64,000 nt of DNA from Bacteroidales bacterium (GCA_017540505.1 JAFYAW010000006.1:1-64000), one strand, 5' to 3'. Shown: positions 45,883 to 53,739, counted from the first letter of the stretch. Notes: generated by a model not told the origin, from the sequence alone. Translations and numbers: made by a program.

Positions 45883-46977
45883 TTACACATATTTGTTGCC
45901 AAAATCCACCTGCACATCCGTCACATATTGGCGGATCTGTTGCTCTTCGGATTTTTTGCAGATCAGGAGCACATCATTATTCTCCACTACAATGTAATCC
46001 TCCAAGCCTTGGACCACCACCACCTTGTTTTTCGGCACGTGGATGATGCACTTCTCCGTATCGTAGGTCTTCACATGGTTGCCCACGATGCTGTTCTTAT
46101 GGGCGTCTTTGGCGCGGAGTTCGTACAGCGAGCCCCATGTACCCAAATCGGACCATCCGAAATCGGCAGCTATAACTTTCACGTTCTGTGCATGTTCCAT
46201 AACACCATAGTCAATGGAGATGCTGCGGCAGATTTGGTAAATCTGGTCTATGAAGGCCTCTTCCTTATCTGTGCCGTACAGCCCTTCGCCCTGTTTGAAA
46301 AGTTCGTCCACATCGGGCAGGAAGGTTTCGAAGGCCTTTTGAATGGAGGGCAGCGACCACATGAAGATGCCGGCGTTCCACAGGAAATCGCCGCTCTGCA
46401 GGAAGCTCTTCGCCATTTCTAACTCCGGTTTTTCCGTGAAGGTTTTCACTGCATAGATGGTGGCGTTCTTGTCGTAACTGCGGTCTTCGTCGTATTGGAT
46501 GTAGCCGTAGCCCGTGTTGGGCGACGACGGACGGATGCCGATGGTGAGCAGCCAGTCGTTGTGGGAGGCGGCCTCCAAGCCCTGTTCTATGACACGAGTG
46601 AAGACATCCTCCTTCAGGATCACATGGTCCGACGGGGCCACCACGATGGTGGCGTTCGGATTGCGGGTCCGGATCTTGTAGTTGGCATACGCGATGCAGG
46701 GGGCAGTGTTTCGGCGGTAGGGTTCCAGAATCACCTGTTCTTCCGCTATCTCCGGCAGCTGCTGCAGGGTGATATCCTTATAGGCTTTGCTGGTGACAAT
46801 GTAGATATTCTCTTTGGGACAAATTTGGGTGAATCGGCTGAACGTTTTCTGAATCAGCGTTTTGCCTTCTCCTAAAATATCAATGAACTGTTTGGGAGTA
46901 GAGCTGTTGCTCATGGGCCAGAAGCGTGCGCCGACGCCACCAGCCATAATGACGCAATAGTAATTCGGGTTTGTCAT
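45883..46977 (-). CDS. manC: Mannose-1-phosphate guanylyltransferase
   Basis: 364 residues, the nucleotidyltransferase domain without the C-terminal isomerase of long ManC proteins. Motifs: VIMAGGVGARFWPMSN (GxGxR loop), PKQFIDILGEGKTL, VVAPSDHVI, FTEKPE and WNAGIFMW. It makes GDP-mannose from GTP and mannose-1-phosphate for glycans. It lies between pgk and the TonB-dependent receptor gene. Confidence 0.94.
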   Translation of the reverse strand: MTNPNYYCVIMAGGVGARFWPMSNSSTPKQFIDILGEGKTLIQKTFSRFTQICPKENIYIVTSKAYKDITLQQLPEIAEEQVILEPYRRNTAPCIAYANYKIRTRNPNATIVVAPSDHVILKEDVFTRVIEQGLEAASHNDWLLTIGIRPSSPNTGYGYIQYDEDRSYDKNATIYAVKTFTEKPELEMAKSFLQSGDFLWNAGIFMWSLPSIQKAFETFLPDVDELFKQGEGLYGTDKEEAFIDQIYQICRSISIDYGVMEHAQNVKVIAADFGWSDLGTWGSLYELRAKDAHKNSIVGNHVKTYDTEKCIIHVPKNKVVVVQGLEDYIVVENNDVLLICKKSEEQQIRQYVTDVQVDFGNKYV

Positions 46978-47001
46978 ATTTGTTGTCTTTTTTATCTATC
47001 G

Positions 47002-47042
47002 TTGAGCCGCACGGCCCTATTGAGCCGCACGGCCGTGCGGCT
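47002..47042. repeat. GC-rich direct repeat and 20-bp palindrome between pgk and manC
   Basis: TTGAGCCGCACGGCC occurs at 47002-47016 and 47020-47034 (period 18). The second copy extends into a perfect 20-bp palindrome at 47023-47042, AGCCGCACGGCCGTGCGGCT. It is far more GC-rich than the flanking intergenic sequence and can form a strong hairpin after the pgk stop on the minus strand, though no T run follows there. Confidence 0.65.
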
Positions 47043-47049
47043 TTACCTT

Positions 47050-48240
47050 TTATTCGTTCAACGCTTTCACGCCAGGAAGTTCCTTGCCCTCAAGGTATTC
47101 GAGCATGGCGCCGCCGCCGGTGCTGATGTAGGACACGAAATCGCCCAGGTCGTATTTGTTGATGGCCGCGATGGAGTCGCCGCCGCCGATGACGGAGTAG
47201 GCACCCGCCAGCGTGGAGGCCGCCACACTGATGGCTACCGCCTTCGTACCCTTGCTGAACTTCTCTAACTCGAACACGCCCACCGGACCGTTCCACAGGA
47301 TGGTCTTGGAATTTTTCAGTACCTCGGCAAAGCTGCGCTGGGTCTTCGGGCCGATGTCCAAACCTTCCCAGTTGTCGGGAATGTTGTTGTCTTCCGTCAC
47401 TAAAACGTTGGCGTCATCGCCGAACTTGTCGCCGCAGATGGTATCCAGACGGCAGTAGAAGTTCTTGCCGGATTTTTTCACCTGTTCCAGAATCTCCTTG
47501 GCCACGGACAGCATGTCCGGCTCAAAGAGGGAATTGCCGATGGTGTAGCCCATAGCGGCCAGGAAGGTGTAGCTCAAGCCACCGCCCACGATGAGGTTGT
47601 CAACCTTGGGCAGCAGGTTGGTGATAATGTTGATCTTGGTGGAAACCTTGGAGCCGCCGATGATAGCGGTAAAGGGTTTTTCGCCGCCGTTGAGTACGGT
47701 CTCCAAGCTCATCACCTCATTATAAAGTAGATAGCCGGCAAAAGCCTTGCCCGGGAAACAACGGGCGATGGTGGCGGTGGAGGCGTGCTCGCGATGGGCG
47801 GTGCCAAAGGCATCGTTCACATACACATCGCCCAAGCGCGCGATGGCCTTGGCAAAATCCGGATCGCCTTTCTCCTCTTCAGCGTGGAAACGGAGATTTT
47901 CCAACATGGCGATGGAGCCGGGTTGCAGTCCGGCAATGATGGAAGCGCAGGAGTCGTCCAGCACGTCGCCGGCGAAAACAACCTCCCGACCGAGAATTTC
48001 AGAAACCGTCGGCACGATGTGACGCAGGGAGTATTTGTCGTTGGCCTCGCCCTTGGGACGGCCCAGGTGCGACATCAGGATGACGGTGCCGCCATCGTTG
48101 AGGATTTTCCCCACCGTCTCCTTGGTACGGACGATGCGGGTGACGTCGGTCACGTTGAACTGGTCATCCAAGGGAACGTTATAGTCCACGCGGATAAGCA
48201 CTTTCTGGTTGCTGAAATTGTATTGGTCAATAGATTTCAT
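47050..48240 (-). CDS. pgk: Phosphoglycerate kinase
   Basis: 396 residues. N-terminal VLIRVDYNVPLD and MSHLGRPKGE, the hinge GGSKVSTKI, the C-terminal nucleotide domain with ILWNGPVGVFELEKFSKGTKAVA, VIGGGDSIAAI and SYISTGGGAMLEYLEGKELPGVKAL. It makes ATP and 3-phosphoglycerate in glycolysis. Downstream of thyA on the same strand, upstream of manC. Confidence 0.98.
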   Translation of the reverse strand: MKSIDQYNFSNQKVLIRVDYNVPLDDQFNVTDVTRIVRTKETVGKILNDGGTVILMSHLGRPKGEANDKYSLRHIVPTVSEILGREVVFAGDVLDDSCASIIAGLQPGSIAMLENLRFHAEEEKGDPDFAKAIARLGDVYVNDAFGTAHREHASTATIARCFPGKAFAGYLLYNEVMSLETVLNGGEKPFTAIIGGSKVSTKINIITNLLPKVDNLIVGGGLSYTFLAAMGYTIGNSLFEPDMLSVAKEILEQVKKSGKNFYCRLDTICGDKFGDDANVLVTEDNNIPDNWEGLDIGPKTQRSFAEVLKNSKTILWNGPVGVFELEKFSKGTKAVAISVAASTLAGAYSVIGGGDSIAAINKYDLGDFVSYISTGGGAMLEYLEGKELPGVKALNE

Positions 48241-48299
48241 AATGATTTTAATTTTGATTTTATAATGATGATAAATTTCTTTATTGTGTTTTCTTTTTG

Positions 48300-49094
48300 T
48301 CAGACCGCCACCTCCGCCTTGATGTGCGGGTGCGGGTCGTAGCCTTCCAGTTGGAAATCCTCATAATGGAAATCGAAGATGTCCTTCACATCGGGGTTGA
48401 TGTGCATGACGGGCAGCGGACGCGGGTCGCGAGTGAGCTGCAACTTGGCCTGCTCCACGTGGTTGGAGTAGATGTGGGCGTCGCCGAGCGTGTGGATGAA
48501 CTCCTTGGGTTTCAGGCCACACACCTGGGCCACCATCATGAGCAGCAGCGTATAAGAGGCGATGTTGAAGGGCACACCCAAGAACACGTCGGCACTGCGC
48601 TGGTACAGCTGGCACGAGATTTCCCCGTTGTTCACGTAAAACTGGAACAGCACATGGCACGGCGGCAGCGCCATTTTGTCAATCTCCCCCACGTTCCACG
48701 CGCATACCATCAGTCGCCGCGAGTCGGGATTGGTCTTGATTTGCTCAATCAGCTGCGTGATCTGGTCCACATGGCCGCCGTCGGGCGTGGCCCACGAGCG
48801 CCATTGCTTGCCATAAACCGGACCCAAATCGCCGTTTTCGTCCGCCCACTCGTCCCAAATCGACACACCGTTGTCCTTCAGATAGCGGATGTTGGTATCG
48901 CCCTGCAAAAACCAGAGCAGCTCGTAGATGATGGAACGCAAGTGCAACTTCTTGGTTGTCAGCAGGGGAAAGCCTTCCGACAAGTCGAAGCGCATCTGAT
49001 GACCGAAAATGCTGTACGTACCCGTGCCCGTGCGGTCGGACTTGTACGAGCCTTGTTCTAAAATCTTGCGGAGAAGGTCCTGGTACTGTTTCAT
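48300..49094 (-). CDS. thyA: Thymidylate synthase
   Basis: 264 residues, the length of E. coli ThyA. Catalytic Cys146 lies in [46 protein letters not shown], and the dUMP-binding [20 protein letters not shown] and THTLG-like [13 protein letters not shown] are present. It makes dTMP from dUMP with methylene-THF. It starts 14 bp after the Mrp-type ATPase gene, so the two are probably co-transcribed. Confidence 0.98.
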   Translation of the reverse strand: MKQYQDLLRKILEQGSYKSDRTGTGTYSIFGHQMRFDLSEGFPLLTTKKLHLRSIIYELLWFLQGDTNIRYLKDNGVSIWDEWADENGDLGPVYGKQWRSWATPDGGHVDQITQLIEQIKTNPDSRRLMVCAWNVGEIDKMALPPCHVLFQFYVNNGEISCQLYQRSADVFLGVPFNIASYTLLLMMVAQVCGLKPKEFIHTLGDAHIYSNHVEQAKLQLTRDPRPLPVMHINPDVKDIFDFHYEDFQLEGYDPHPHIKAEVAV

Positions 49095-49108
49095 AAAACG
49101 GGATTTAA

Positions 49109-49930
49109 TTATGCTTCAAGACTTTCCAGCACATCCAAGACATCGTCAAGATAGGAGACTTCCGCTTTTTCAATCTGTCCCTGGTCAGCCAGATGGGCGA
49201 TTTCCGGATCGATGGGCATCTGAACCAACAACTTGATGTTGAACTCCTCGGCCACCTCAGCGGCATGACTTTCTCCAAACACGCTGAACTTCTCGCCGCA
49301 GTGAGGGCAGGTCGCATAGCTGTAGTTCTCCACTAAGCCCAACACCGGAATGTTCATCATGCCGGCCATATTCACCGCCTTGCTGACAATCAGGGAGACC
49401 AGATCCTGCGGGGAGGTCACCATGATGATGCCGTCCACGGCCATGCTCTGGAACACGGTTAGCGGCACGTCGCCGGTGCCGGGAGGCATGTCCACGAAGA
49501 GGTAGTCGATATTGTCCCAGATCACATCGGTCCAAAACTGTTTTACAATACCGGCGATCATCGGTCCGCGCCAGATGACGGGCGTTTTCTCGTCACGGGT
49601 AAGCAGATTTGAGGAGATGACCTGAATGCCGGTTTCGCTTTCCACCGGCAGGGCGCCGTCCTCATTGCCCGTGATCACCGTATGCAGGTTGAACATTTTG
49701 GGGATGGAAGGTCCTGTGATGTCGGCATCCAAGATGCCCACGCGGTAACCCTTGCGGCGGAGGTGGACAGCCAACAGGGAGGTGACGGAGCTTTTGCCCA
49801 CGCCGCCCTTTCCGCTGACAATGCCGATGACTTTCTTAATATGGCTTTTCGGATGCGGATTCTCGCGCAGATCCTTTTTCTCGCAATTCTGCTGACTGCA
49901 ATGGGCGCAGTCGTGATTACATTCTGACAT
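49109..49930 (-). CDS. Mrp/NBP35-type P-loop ATPase with N-terminal Cys cluster
   Basis: 273 residues from the ATG at 49930, which lies after its -7 box. The N-terminus [20 protein letters not shown] has four Cys (4, 8, 11, 16), unlike the DUF59-containing Mrp. The deviant Walker A is [32 protein letters not shown] and [15 protein letters not shown] follow; [12 protein letters not shown] gives the CxxC pair for the bridging 4Fe-4S cluster. These ATPases carry and transfer Fe-S clusters in the cytoplasm. The N-terminal cluster is NBP35-like. Confidence 0.9.
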   Translation of the reverse strand: MSECNHDCAHCSQQNCEKKDLRENPHPKSHIKKVIGIVSGKGGVGKSSVTSLLAVHLRRKGYRVGILDADITGPSIPKMFNLHTVITGNEDGALPVESETGIQVISSNLLTRDEKTPVIWRGPMIAGIVKQFWTDVIWDNIDYLFVDMPPGTGDVPLTVFQSMAVDGIIMVTSPQDLVSLIVSKAVNMAGMMNIPVLGLVENYSYATCPHCGEKFSVFGESHAAEVAEEFNIKLLVQMPIDPEIAHLADQGQIEKAEVSYLDDVLDVLESLEA

Positions 49931-49956
49931 AAAAATGGAGTTTAAATTTAGAGCGG

Positions 49957-49964
49957 CAAAGATA
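49957..49964 (-). promoter_or_regulatory. -7 box of the Mrp-thyA operon
   Basis: TATCTTTG on the minus strand, 27 bp before the ATG at 49930 and just downstream of the ssb terminator. Confidence 0.55.
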
Positions 49965-49981
49965 CGGAAATAATCAACAAG

Positions 49982-50007
49982 AAGGGGTGTGTTTTGGCAC
50001 ACCCCTT
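49982..50007 (-). terminator. Hairpin after ssb
   Basis: Perfect 10-bp stem AAGGGGTGTG (49982-49991) / CACACCCCTT (49998-50007) with a six-base loop, right after the ssb stop at 50012. On the minus strand the following T tract is weak (CTTGTTG). Confidence 0.55.
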
Positions 50008-50011
50008 TGTT

Positions 50012-50464
50012 TTAAAACGGAAGATCGTCTGTATCCTGCGGCAGCGGCTCGTAGGTGGGCTCGGGTGCGGGCGGCTGCGGTGCTGTTGACTGCGCATTTT
50101 GCACCTGCGTGACCACCGGGGTGCTTTCGCCCTCGTTCTTCGAACCCAGCATAGTGAAGGTGCTGGCCTCTATCTCCGTGATGTAGCGTTTCGAACCGTT
50201 CTCATCCCAGCTGCGGGTGCGCAATTTGCCCTCTAAGTAAATCAGCTTGCCCTTCGTCAGATACTGCTCCGCCTTCTCCGCCAGATTGCGCCAGCAGACG
50301 ATGTTGTGCCACTCCGTATTCTCAATACGGTTTCCGTTCTTATCCTTGTAAATCTCCGATGTCGCCATCGTGAAGGATGCTCTCTTCGACCCTGTTTCAA
50401 AGGTCCTCATGTCGGGATCCTTACCTAACCGACCAATCAAAATAACTTTGTTAACTCCTGACAT
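50012..50464 (-). CDS. ssb: Single-stranded DNA-binding protein
   Basis: 150 residues. OB fold with VNKVILIGRLGKDPDMRTFETGSKRASFTMATSE, TEWHNIVCWRNLAEKAEQYLTKGKLIYLEGKLRTRSW, then a Gln/Pro-rich linker and the acidic tip DTDDLPF that binds partner proteins. Essential for replication and repair. It has its own promoter and terminator. Confidence 0.97.
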   Translation of the reverse strand: MSGVNKVILIGRLGKDPDMRTFETGSKRASFTMATSEIYKDKNGNRIENTEWHNIVCWRNLAEKAEQYLTKGKLIYLEGKLRTRSWDENGSKRYITEIEASTFTMLGSKNEGESTPVVTQVQNAQSTAPQPPAPEPTYEPLPQDTDDLPF

Positions 50465-50488
50465 AATTTTTAGTTTTTAAATTCGCCG

Positions 50489-50496
50489 CAAAGATA
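50489..50496 (-). promoter_or_regulatory. -7 box of ssb
   Basis: TATCTTTG on the minus strand, 25 bp before the ATG at 50464. Confidence 0.55.
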
Positions 50497-50548
50497 CAAA
50501 AAAATTTGATATAATAAATTATTTTTAAAAAAAAATTACTTTGGTGGT

Positions 50549-50580
50549 AAATTTAACAAATGATTGTTAAAAATAGAAAA
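50549..50580. repeat. 32-bp motif shared with 24951-24982
   Basis: AAATTTAAC, then TGATTGTTAAAAATA; 28 of 32 bases match the site at 24951. Lies between divergent ssb and the barrel gene at 50700, about 85 bp upstream of the ssb start, as the other site lies between divergent upp and the nuclease-like gene. Confidence 0.55.
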
Positions 50581-50633
50581 AGCACAATCAAAGTGTAATG
50601 CTTAATAATTTTTCCACAAATTCCTCTTTTTTG

Positions 50634-50641
50634 TACCTTTG
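50634..50641 (+). promoter_or_regulatory. -7 box of the small barrel gene
   Basis: TACCTTTG, 58 bp before the ATG at 50700. Confidence 0.5.
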
Positions 50642-50699
50642 CCGCCGTTTTAAATAAATGAAATAAACGCATAACCTATTATTAACAAGAATGATAATT

Positions 50700-51254
50700 A
50701 TGAAAAGAGTCAATACAATATTTCTATTTTTCGCTTTTTTCTTTGGGATAACACTCCAAACCAACGCCCAAGCTCCGTACAAACACAGCATCGGTGCAAC
50801 GTTGGGTACCACGCAGGCGGTGTCGTACAAGACGTTCCCAACCCAGCATTTCGCCATCCAGCTGGATTTGGGTACCAAGTACTGCTATGTATATGGAACA
50901 CACACTTGGTCGTTTGAGCTTGCTCCGAACTTCATGTACGAGGGTCGCCTTTATAAGGGTTTGTATGGATTTGTGGGAGGTGGAGGAAGCATCGGCTACA
51001 ATTGGCAACCTTTCCCTTGGCTACCGCGTGAAGGACAAAATGTGCATTGGGACCCCACCACCACCCCTTATTTGGTGAGCTATCATAACGGCAAAGCTGG
51101 TTTGAACGGCTTTTTCGGATTGGAGTACAAGTTCGATATCCCACTAACGTTGCAGTTTGATTTCCGTCCCGGTTATCGCTGCGTCTTCATCCGTTATGTT
51201 GCCTCCCATATTTTCGACTGGGGCTTGAATTTTGGCGTGCGATATACATTCTAA
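50700..51254 (+). CDS. Small outer-membrane beta-barrel protein
   Basis: 184 residues from the ATG at 50700 (an ATG three codons earlier is possible). The signal peptide ends TNAQ. The mature part has repeated aromatic amphipathic strands: HSIGATLGTTQAVSYK, FAIQLDLGTKYCYVYG, WSFELAPNFMYEGRLYKGLYGFVGGGGSIGYN, GLNGFFGLEYKFDIPLTLQFDFRPGYRCVF and DWGLNFGVRYTF, the last a classic barrel closing strand ending in Phe. No family name is offered. Confidence 0.78.
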   Translation: MKRVNTIFLFFAFFFGITLQTNAQAPYKHSIGATLGTTQAVSYKTFPTQHFAIQLDLGTKYCYVYGTHTWSFELAPNFMYEGRLYKGLYGFVGGGGSIGYNWQPFPWLPREGQNVHWDPTTTPYLVSYHNGKAGLNGFFGLEYKFDIPLTLQFDFRPGYRCVFIRYVASHIFDWGLNFGVRYTF

Positions 51255-51268
51255 AACGATATTTTTTG

Positions 51269-51276
51269 TACTTTTG
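51269..51276 (+). promoter_or_regulatory. -7 box of tRNA-Arg
   Basis: TACTTTTG, 12 bp upstream of the first tRNA base. Confidence 0.55.
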
Positions 51277-51288
51277 CGCCCGCAAAAC

Positions 51289-51365
51289 GGCCCCGTAGTT
51301 CAGCTGAATAGAACGTCAGATTCCGGTTCTGAAAGTCGTGGGTTTGAATCCCGCCGGGGTCACCA
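51289..51365 (+). tRNA. tRNA-Arg(CCG), CCA encoded
   Basis: 77 nt. Acceptor GGCCCCG pairs with CGGGGTC (one G-U). D arm GTTC/GAAC with loop AGCTGAATA; anticodon stem TCAGA/TCTGA with loop TTCCGGT, anticodon CCG (reads CGG). T arm GTGGG/CCCGC with loop TTTGAAT. Ends A-CCA. The D-loop reads G18-A19 instead of G18-G19 and the T-loop has T56 instead of C56, so the usual G19-C56 contact is replaced by A19-U56. Confidence 0.95.
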
Positions 51366-51394
51366 AAAAGTCGGAGATTGCTCCGGCTTTTTTT
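51366..51394 (+). terminator. Terminator after tRNA-Arg
   Basis: Stem AGTCGGAG (51369-51376), loop ATTG, CTCCGGCT (51381-51388) with one G-U pair, then six T residues. Confidence 0.75.
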
Positions 51395-51405
51395 ATGCTA
51401 AAAAT

Positions 51406-51459
51406 AAAAATCTTCCAGGATTTAACCGCCCTTTCGAGCGGAATCCTGAAAGATTTTTT
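51406..51459. terminator. Bidirectional hairpin between tRNA-Arg and the convergent T9SS gene
   Basis: A long imperfect stem pairs AAAAATCTTCCAGGATT with AATCCTGAAAGATTTTTT around an inner CCGC/GCGG stem. A run on one side and T run on the other allow termination of the minus-strand gene ending at 51488 and backup for the tRNA. Confidence 0.7.
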
Positions 51460-51487
51460 CCCAATAGTAAAAGAAGATTAGGAGTTC

Positions 51488-53392
51488 CTATCTCTTCACG
51501 ATTTTGCCGGTCTGATTACCGGCTTTCAGAATATAGATGCCGGACGGAAGGTCCTGCATGTTGATGCGCACTTGCGTGTCAGCGGCCATACCCGACCAAA
51601 CAAGTTGGCCAAAAGCGTTGCACAATGTCACCGTTTCGCCCATAGGCACCTGATTGATATACAGCGTGCTCTGGCACGGGTTAGGATAAGCGACGATTGG
51701 AGCTTGGCTCGGAACTTCCTGCACGGAAGTCGGGGTCCAGCCGTTCATGACGGCTACACCGCTGAAGTCGAAACCGCCGGTGCCGTTATCCGTGAAATTG
51801 GTAGGATAGGGGTCGTTGATGATGTGTCCATTCTTATCGAGGCTGGCATACATCGGATCAATGGTGCCCACCACATCCACGATACGTACATGGGTGACAT
51901 TGTTGATATCCAGGTTGCTGTAACCGGCCAATTCAGCCAGATCGAACGGGGTGCCCCAGCCCACCATATATTTACCGGCCAGGTTTTTCAAGTTAGTGGC
52001 ATCCACGCTTCCGGCATTGGCAATCTGTGTGGTGGTCTGCGTGTTGGACACAGATGGGAAGCGATAGAAATGCACACCGTCGGAGCTCACTTCCACAAAG
52101 GCTAACTCTAAGAACGTGTTGTTCAAAGCATTCTCAAACACGGCGAAATCATAACCTTCACCATTGGAGATGGGCTGGTCGAAGGTTACGACCGCCACAC
52201 CCTGGTCGCCCAAGCTCACCACATCGGCGGTGGAGAGGCTGGAAGGTCCCACGCCGGCGCTCTCATTGCCATAGAAAGCCTGTGTCGTCGGGTTGGCGAT
52301 GTCGAGGAAGCCGCGCGTCACCGTACAGCTGGTGGCCCAGCCCAAAATGGCCGGGTTGTCGTACTTGATGGCCTGGCAGCCTTCTGAGCCCACAACGCCG
52401 TCGAATTGTTCGGTAGAGGGTTCCGGAAGGGCCACAGACTGAACGGGATCCGTCCAATAGGTCTGCCAATAGTCGTCCGTGATGCCGCACATTTCATCAC
52501 CGAATTTGATGACATCGCCGTTGGCCACTTTCTGCTGGTCATAGCCCAACCATGCCATAGAGCCGTTGAGGTTGTACAACCACCAGTTGCCCTGCAGGCT
52601 CAAGTGTTCGGTACCATCATTAAATTGGATGTCGTAAATCATGCCACCGCCGCCGGTATAGCTGAAGCGCGAGTCGTAGATAGCGATGGTTTGCAGCAGG
52701 TCGGCCACCAATGCGCTGTCGCCATCATACATCACACCCCAAGCCTTGGTGGTGGAGGGGTTGCACCAGTTCACAGCCACAATGGCAGCGTTCTCGCCGT
52801 TGCCCACCCAGTATTGTACGTCAAGCTCATTGATGGTGGCATCGGTGATGTTCGGGTCAAACGGGTAGTAAAGGCTGTCGTTGGGTCCACACACATCCCA
52901 TGTGTCTGGGTTCCATTGTGTTATCTCAAAACAATCGTTATCACCAAGGGCATCTAAAGCACCACTCGGATAGGAGGGACTATTGTTGTTGTAAAACGTG
53001 TACATCATGTTGCCACCCGTGATCTGATGGTTGTAGGTGCCATTATTATACCCAATACTATTAATAAAAGAAGATCCGGCAGGTAAATCATACGTGAAAT
53101 TGGGGTCTGCCGCGGCGATGGCAGTGAGCATGTCATTGATGGTGGCAGTGCCGTTATGACGATAGCCATAGACGATACCGACTGCGGCGGAACCGGTGTC
53201 GGCGGCGCAGAAGAAGACAGAAGCCAACACCTCGTGGGTGCCAGTGCCCACCCAGAAGCGGACATCGTTGGCGGAAGCGGTGCGCGTACCGCGCACGAGT
53301 TCATTTGTCTGCATGTAATGCCGCACCTGCTCGTTTTGAGCGGAAAGACCGAATGCTGCGAATACAAGCAATAAACACATAAATTTTTTCAT
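51488..53392 (-). CDS. T9SS-secreted protein with duplicated domain, under a cobalamin riboswitch
   Basis: 634 residues. The signal peptide ends GLSAQ. Two copies of a domain are evident: residues about 44-165 (VRFWVGTGTHEVLASVFFC, then AAVGIVYGY and INDMLTAIAAADPNFTY) and 191-312 (VQYWVGNGENAAIVAVNWC, then AWGVMYDG and VADLLQTIAIYDSRFSY). Residues about 326-550 form a third, beta-rich domain (FDQPISNGEGYDFAVFENAL, LAFVEVSSDGVHFYRFPSVS, NVTHVRIVDVVGTIDPMYASLDKNG). The last 75 residues are a T9SS type A sorting domain (YPNPCQSTLYI, GIYILKAGNQTGKIVKR). It is thus exported to the cell surface. A leader of about 300 nt with a cobalamin riboswitch precedes it, so it should be made when corrinoid is scarce. 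Corrinoid binding or capture is the inferred role. Confidence 0.88.
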   Translation of the reverse strand: MKKFMCLLLVFAAFGLSAQNEQVRHYMQTNELVRGTRTASANDVRFWVGTGTHEVLASVFFCAADTGSAAVGIVYGYRHNGTATINDMLTAIAAADPNFTYDLPAGSSFINSIGYNNGTYNHQITGGNMMYTFYNNNSPSYPSGALDALGDNDCFEITQWNPDTWDVCGPNDSLYYPFDPNITDATINELDVQYWVGNGENAAIVAVNWCNPSTTKAWGVMYDGDSALVADLLQTIAIYDSRFSYTGGGGMIYDIQFNDGTEHLSLQGNWWLYNLNGSMAWLGYDQQKVANGDVIKFGDEMCGITDDYWQTYWTDPVQSVALPEPSTEQFDGVVGSEGCQAIKYDNPAILGWATSCTVTRGFLDIANPTTQAFYGNESAGVGPSSLSTADVVSLGDQGVAVVTFDQPISNGEGYDFAVFENALNNTFLELAFVEVSSDGVHFYRFPSVSNTQTTTQIANAGSVDATNLKNLAGKYMVGWGTPFDLAELAGYSNLDINNVTHVRIVDVVGTIDPMYASLDKNGHIINDPYPTNFTDNGTGGFDFSGVAVMNGWTPTSVQEVPSQAPIVAYPNPCQSTLYINQVPMGETVTLCNAFGQLVWSGMAADTQVRINMQDLPSGIYILKAGNQTGKIVKR

Positions 53393-53504
53393 ACTTTTTT
53401 GAATTTAAAAGTTAAACAATAAAAAATGTGTCATTGCTTTGGGAAAAGAGAGTACGGAGAGAACCGTTGCGGGCGTTTCTCGTGTAAGCCTACCTCCCGA
53501 AGCT

Positions 53505-53698
53505 GTGCACTATTTGCGACCTCCGGCAGGTTTTCTGACTTGCCCTCCCTCGGACTCAACCTTCCCATTGGGCGTACCAATAGTGGTTTTTGCAGGATGT
53601 CCGAGGCGGAAAAGGGCTTACAGCAGCGGGTACTGTACAGGACTTACACCTGTTTCCCTCTCACGGCCCCCTTGCGGGAGACCGCTCACCGGAAATCG
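53505..53698 (-). promoter_or_regulatory. Cobalamin riboswitch
   Basis: On the minus strand the consensus core appears in order: AGGGAAACAGGTGTAAGTCC, ACCCGCTGCTGTAAGCC, a closing stem CCTCGGAC / GTCCGAGG around CCAATGGGAAGG, and the B12 box AAGTCAGAAAACCTGCC. Downstream GGCTTAC (53490-53484) can pair with GTAAGCC of the core, and a GAGAA/TTCTC hairpin (about 53480-53457) follows, either of which may be the expression platform. The ATG of the T9SS gene is about 110 nt beyond the aptamer. Adjacent open frames on the plus strand are shadows. Confidence 0.92.
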
Positions 53699-53702
53699 GC
53701 GG

Positions 53703-53710
53703 CAAAGATA
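53703..53710 (-). promoter_or_regulatory. -7 box for the riboswitch transcript
   Basis: TATCTTTG on the minus strand immediately upstream of the aptamer. It diverges from the yggS box 22 bp away. Confidence 0.6.
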
Positions 53711-53731
53711 GGATTTTTTGTGGAAATGTGT

Positions 53732-53739
53732 TATCTTTG
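53732..53739 (+). promoter_or_regulatory. -7 box of yggS
   Basis: TATCTTTG, 54 bp before the ATG at 53794. Confidence 0.55.
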
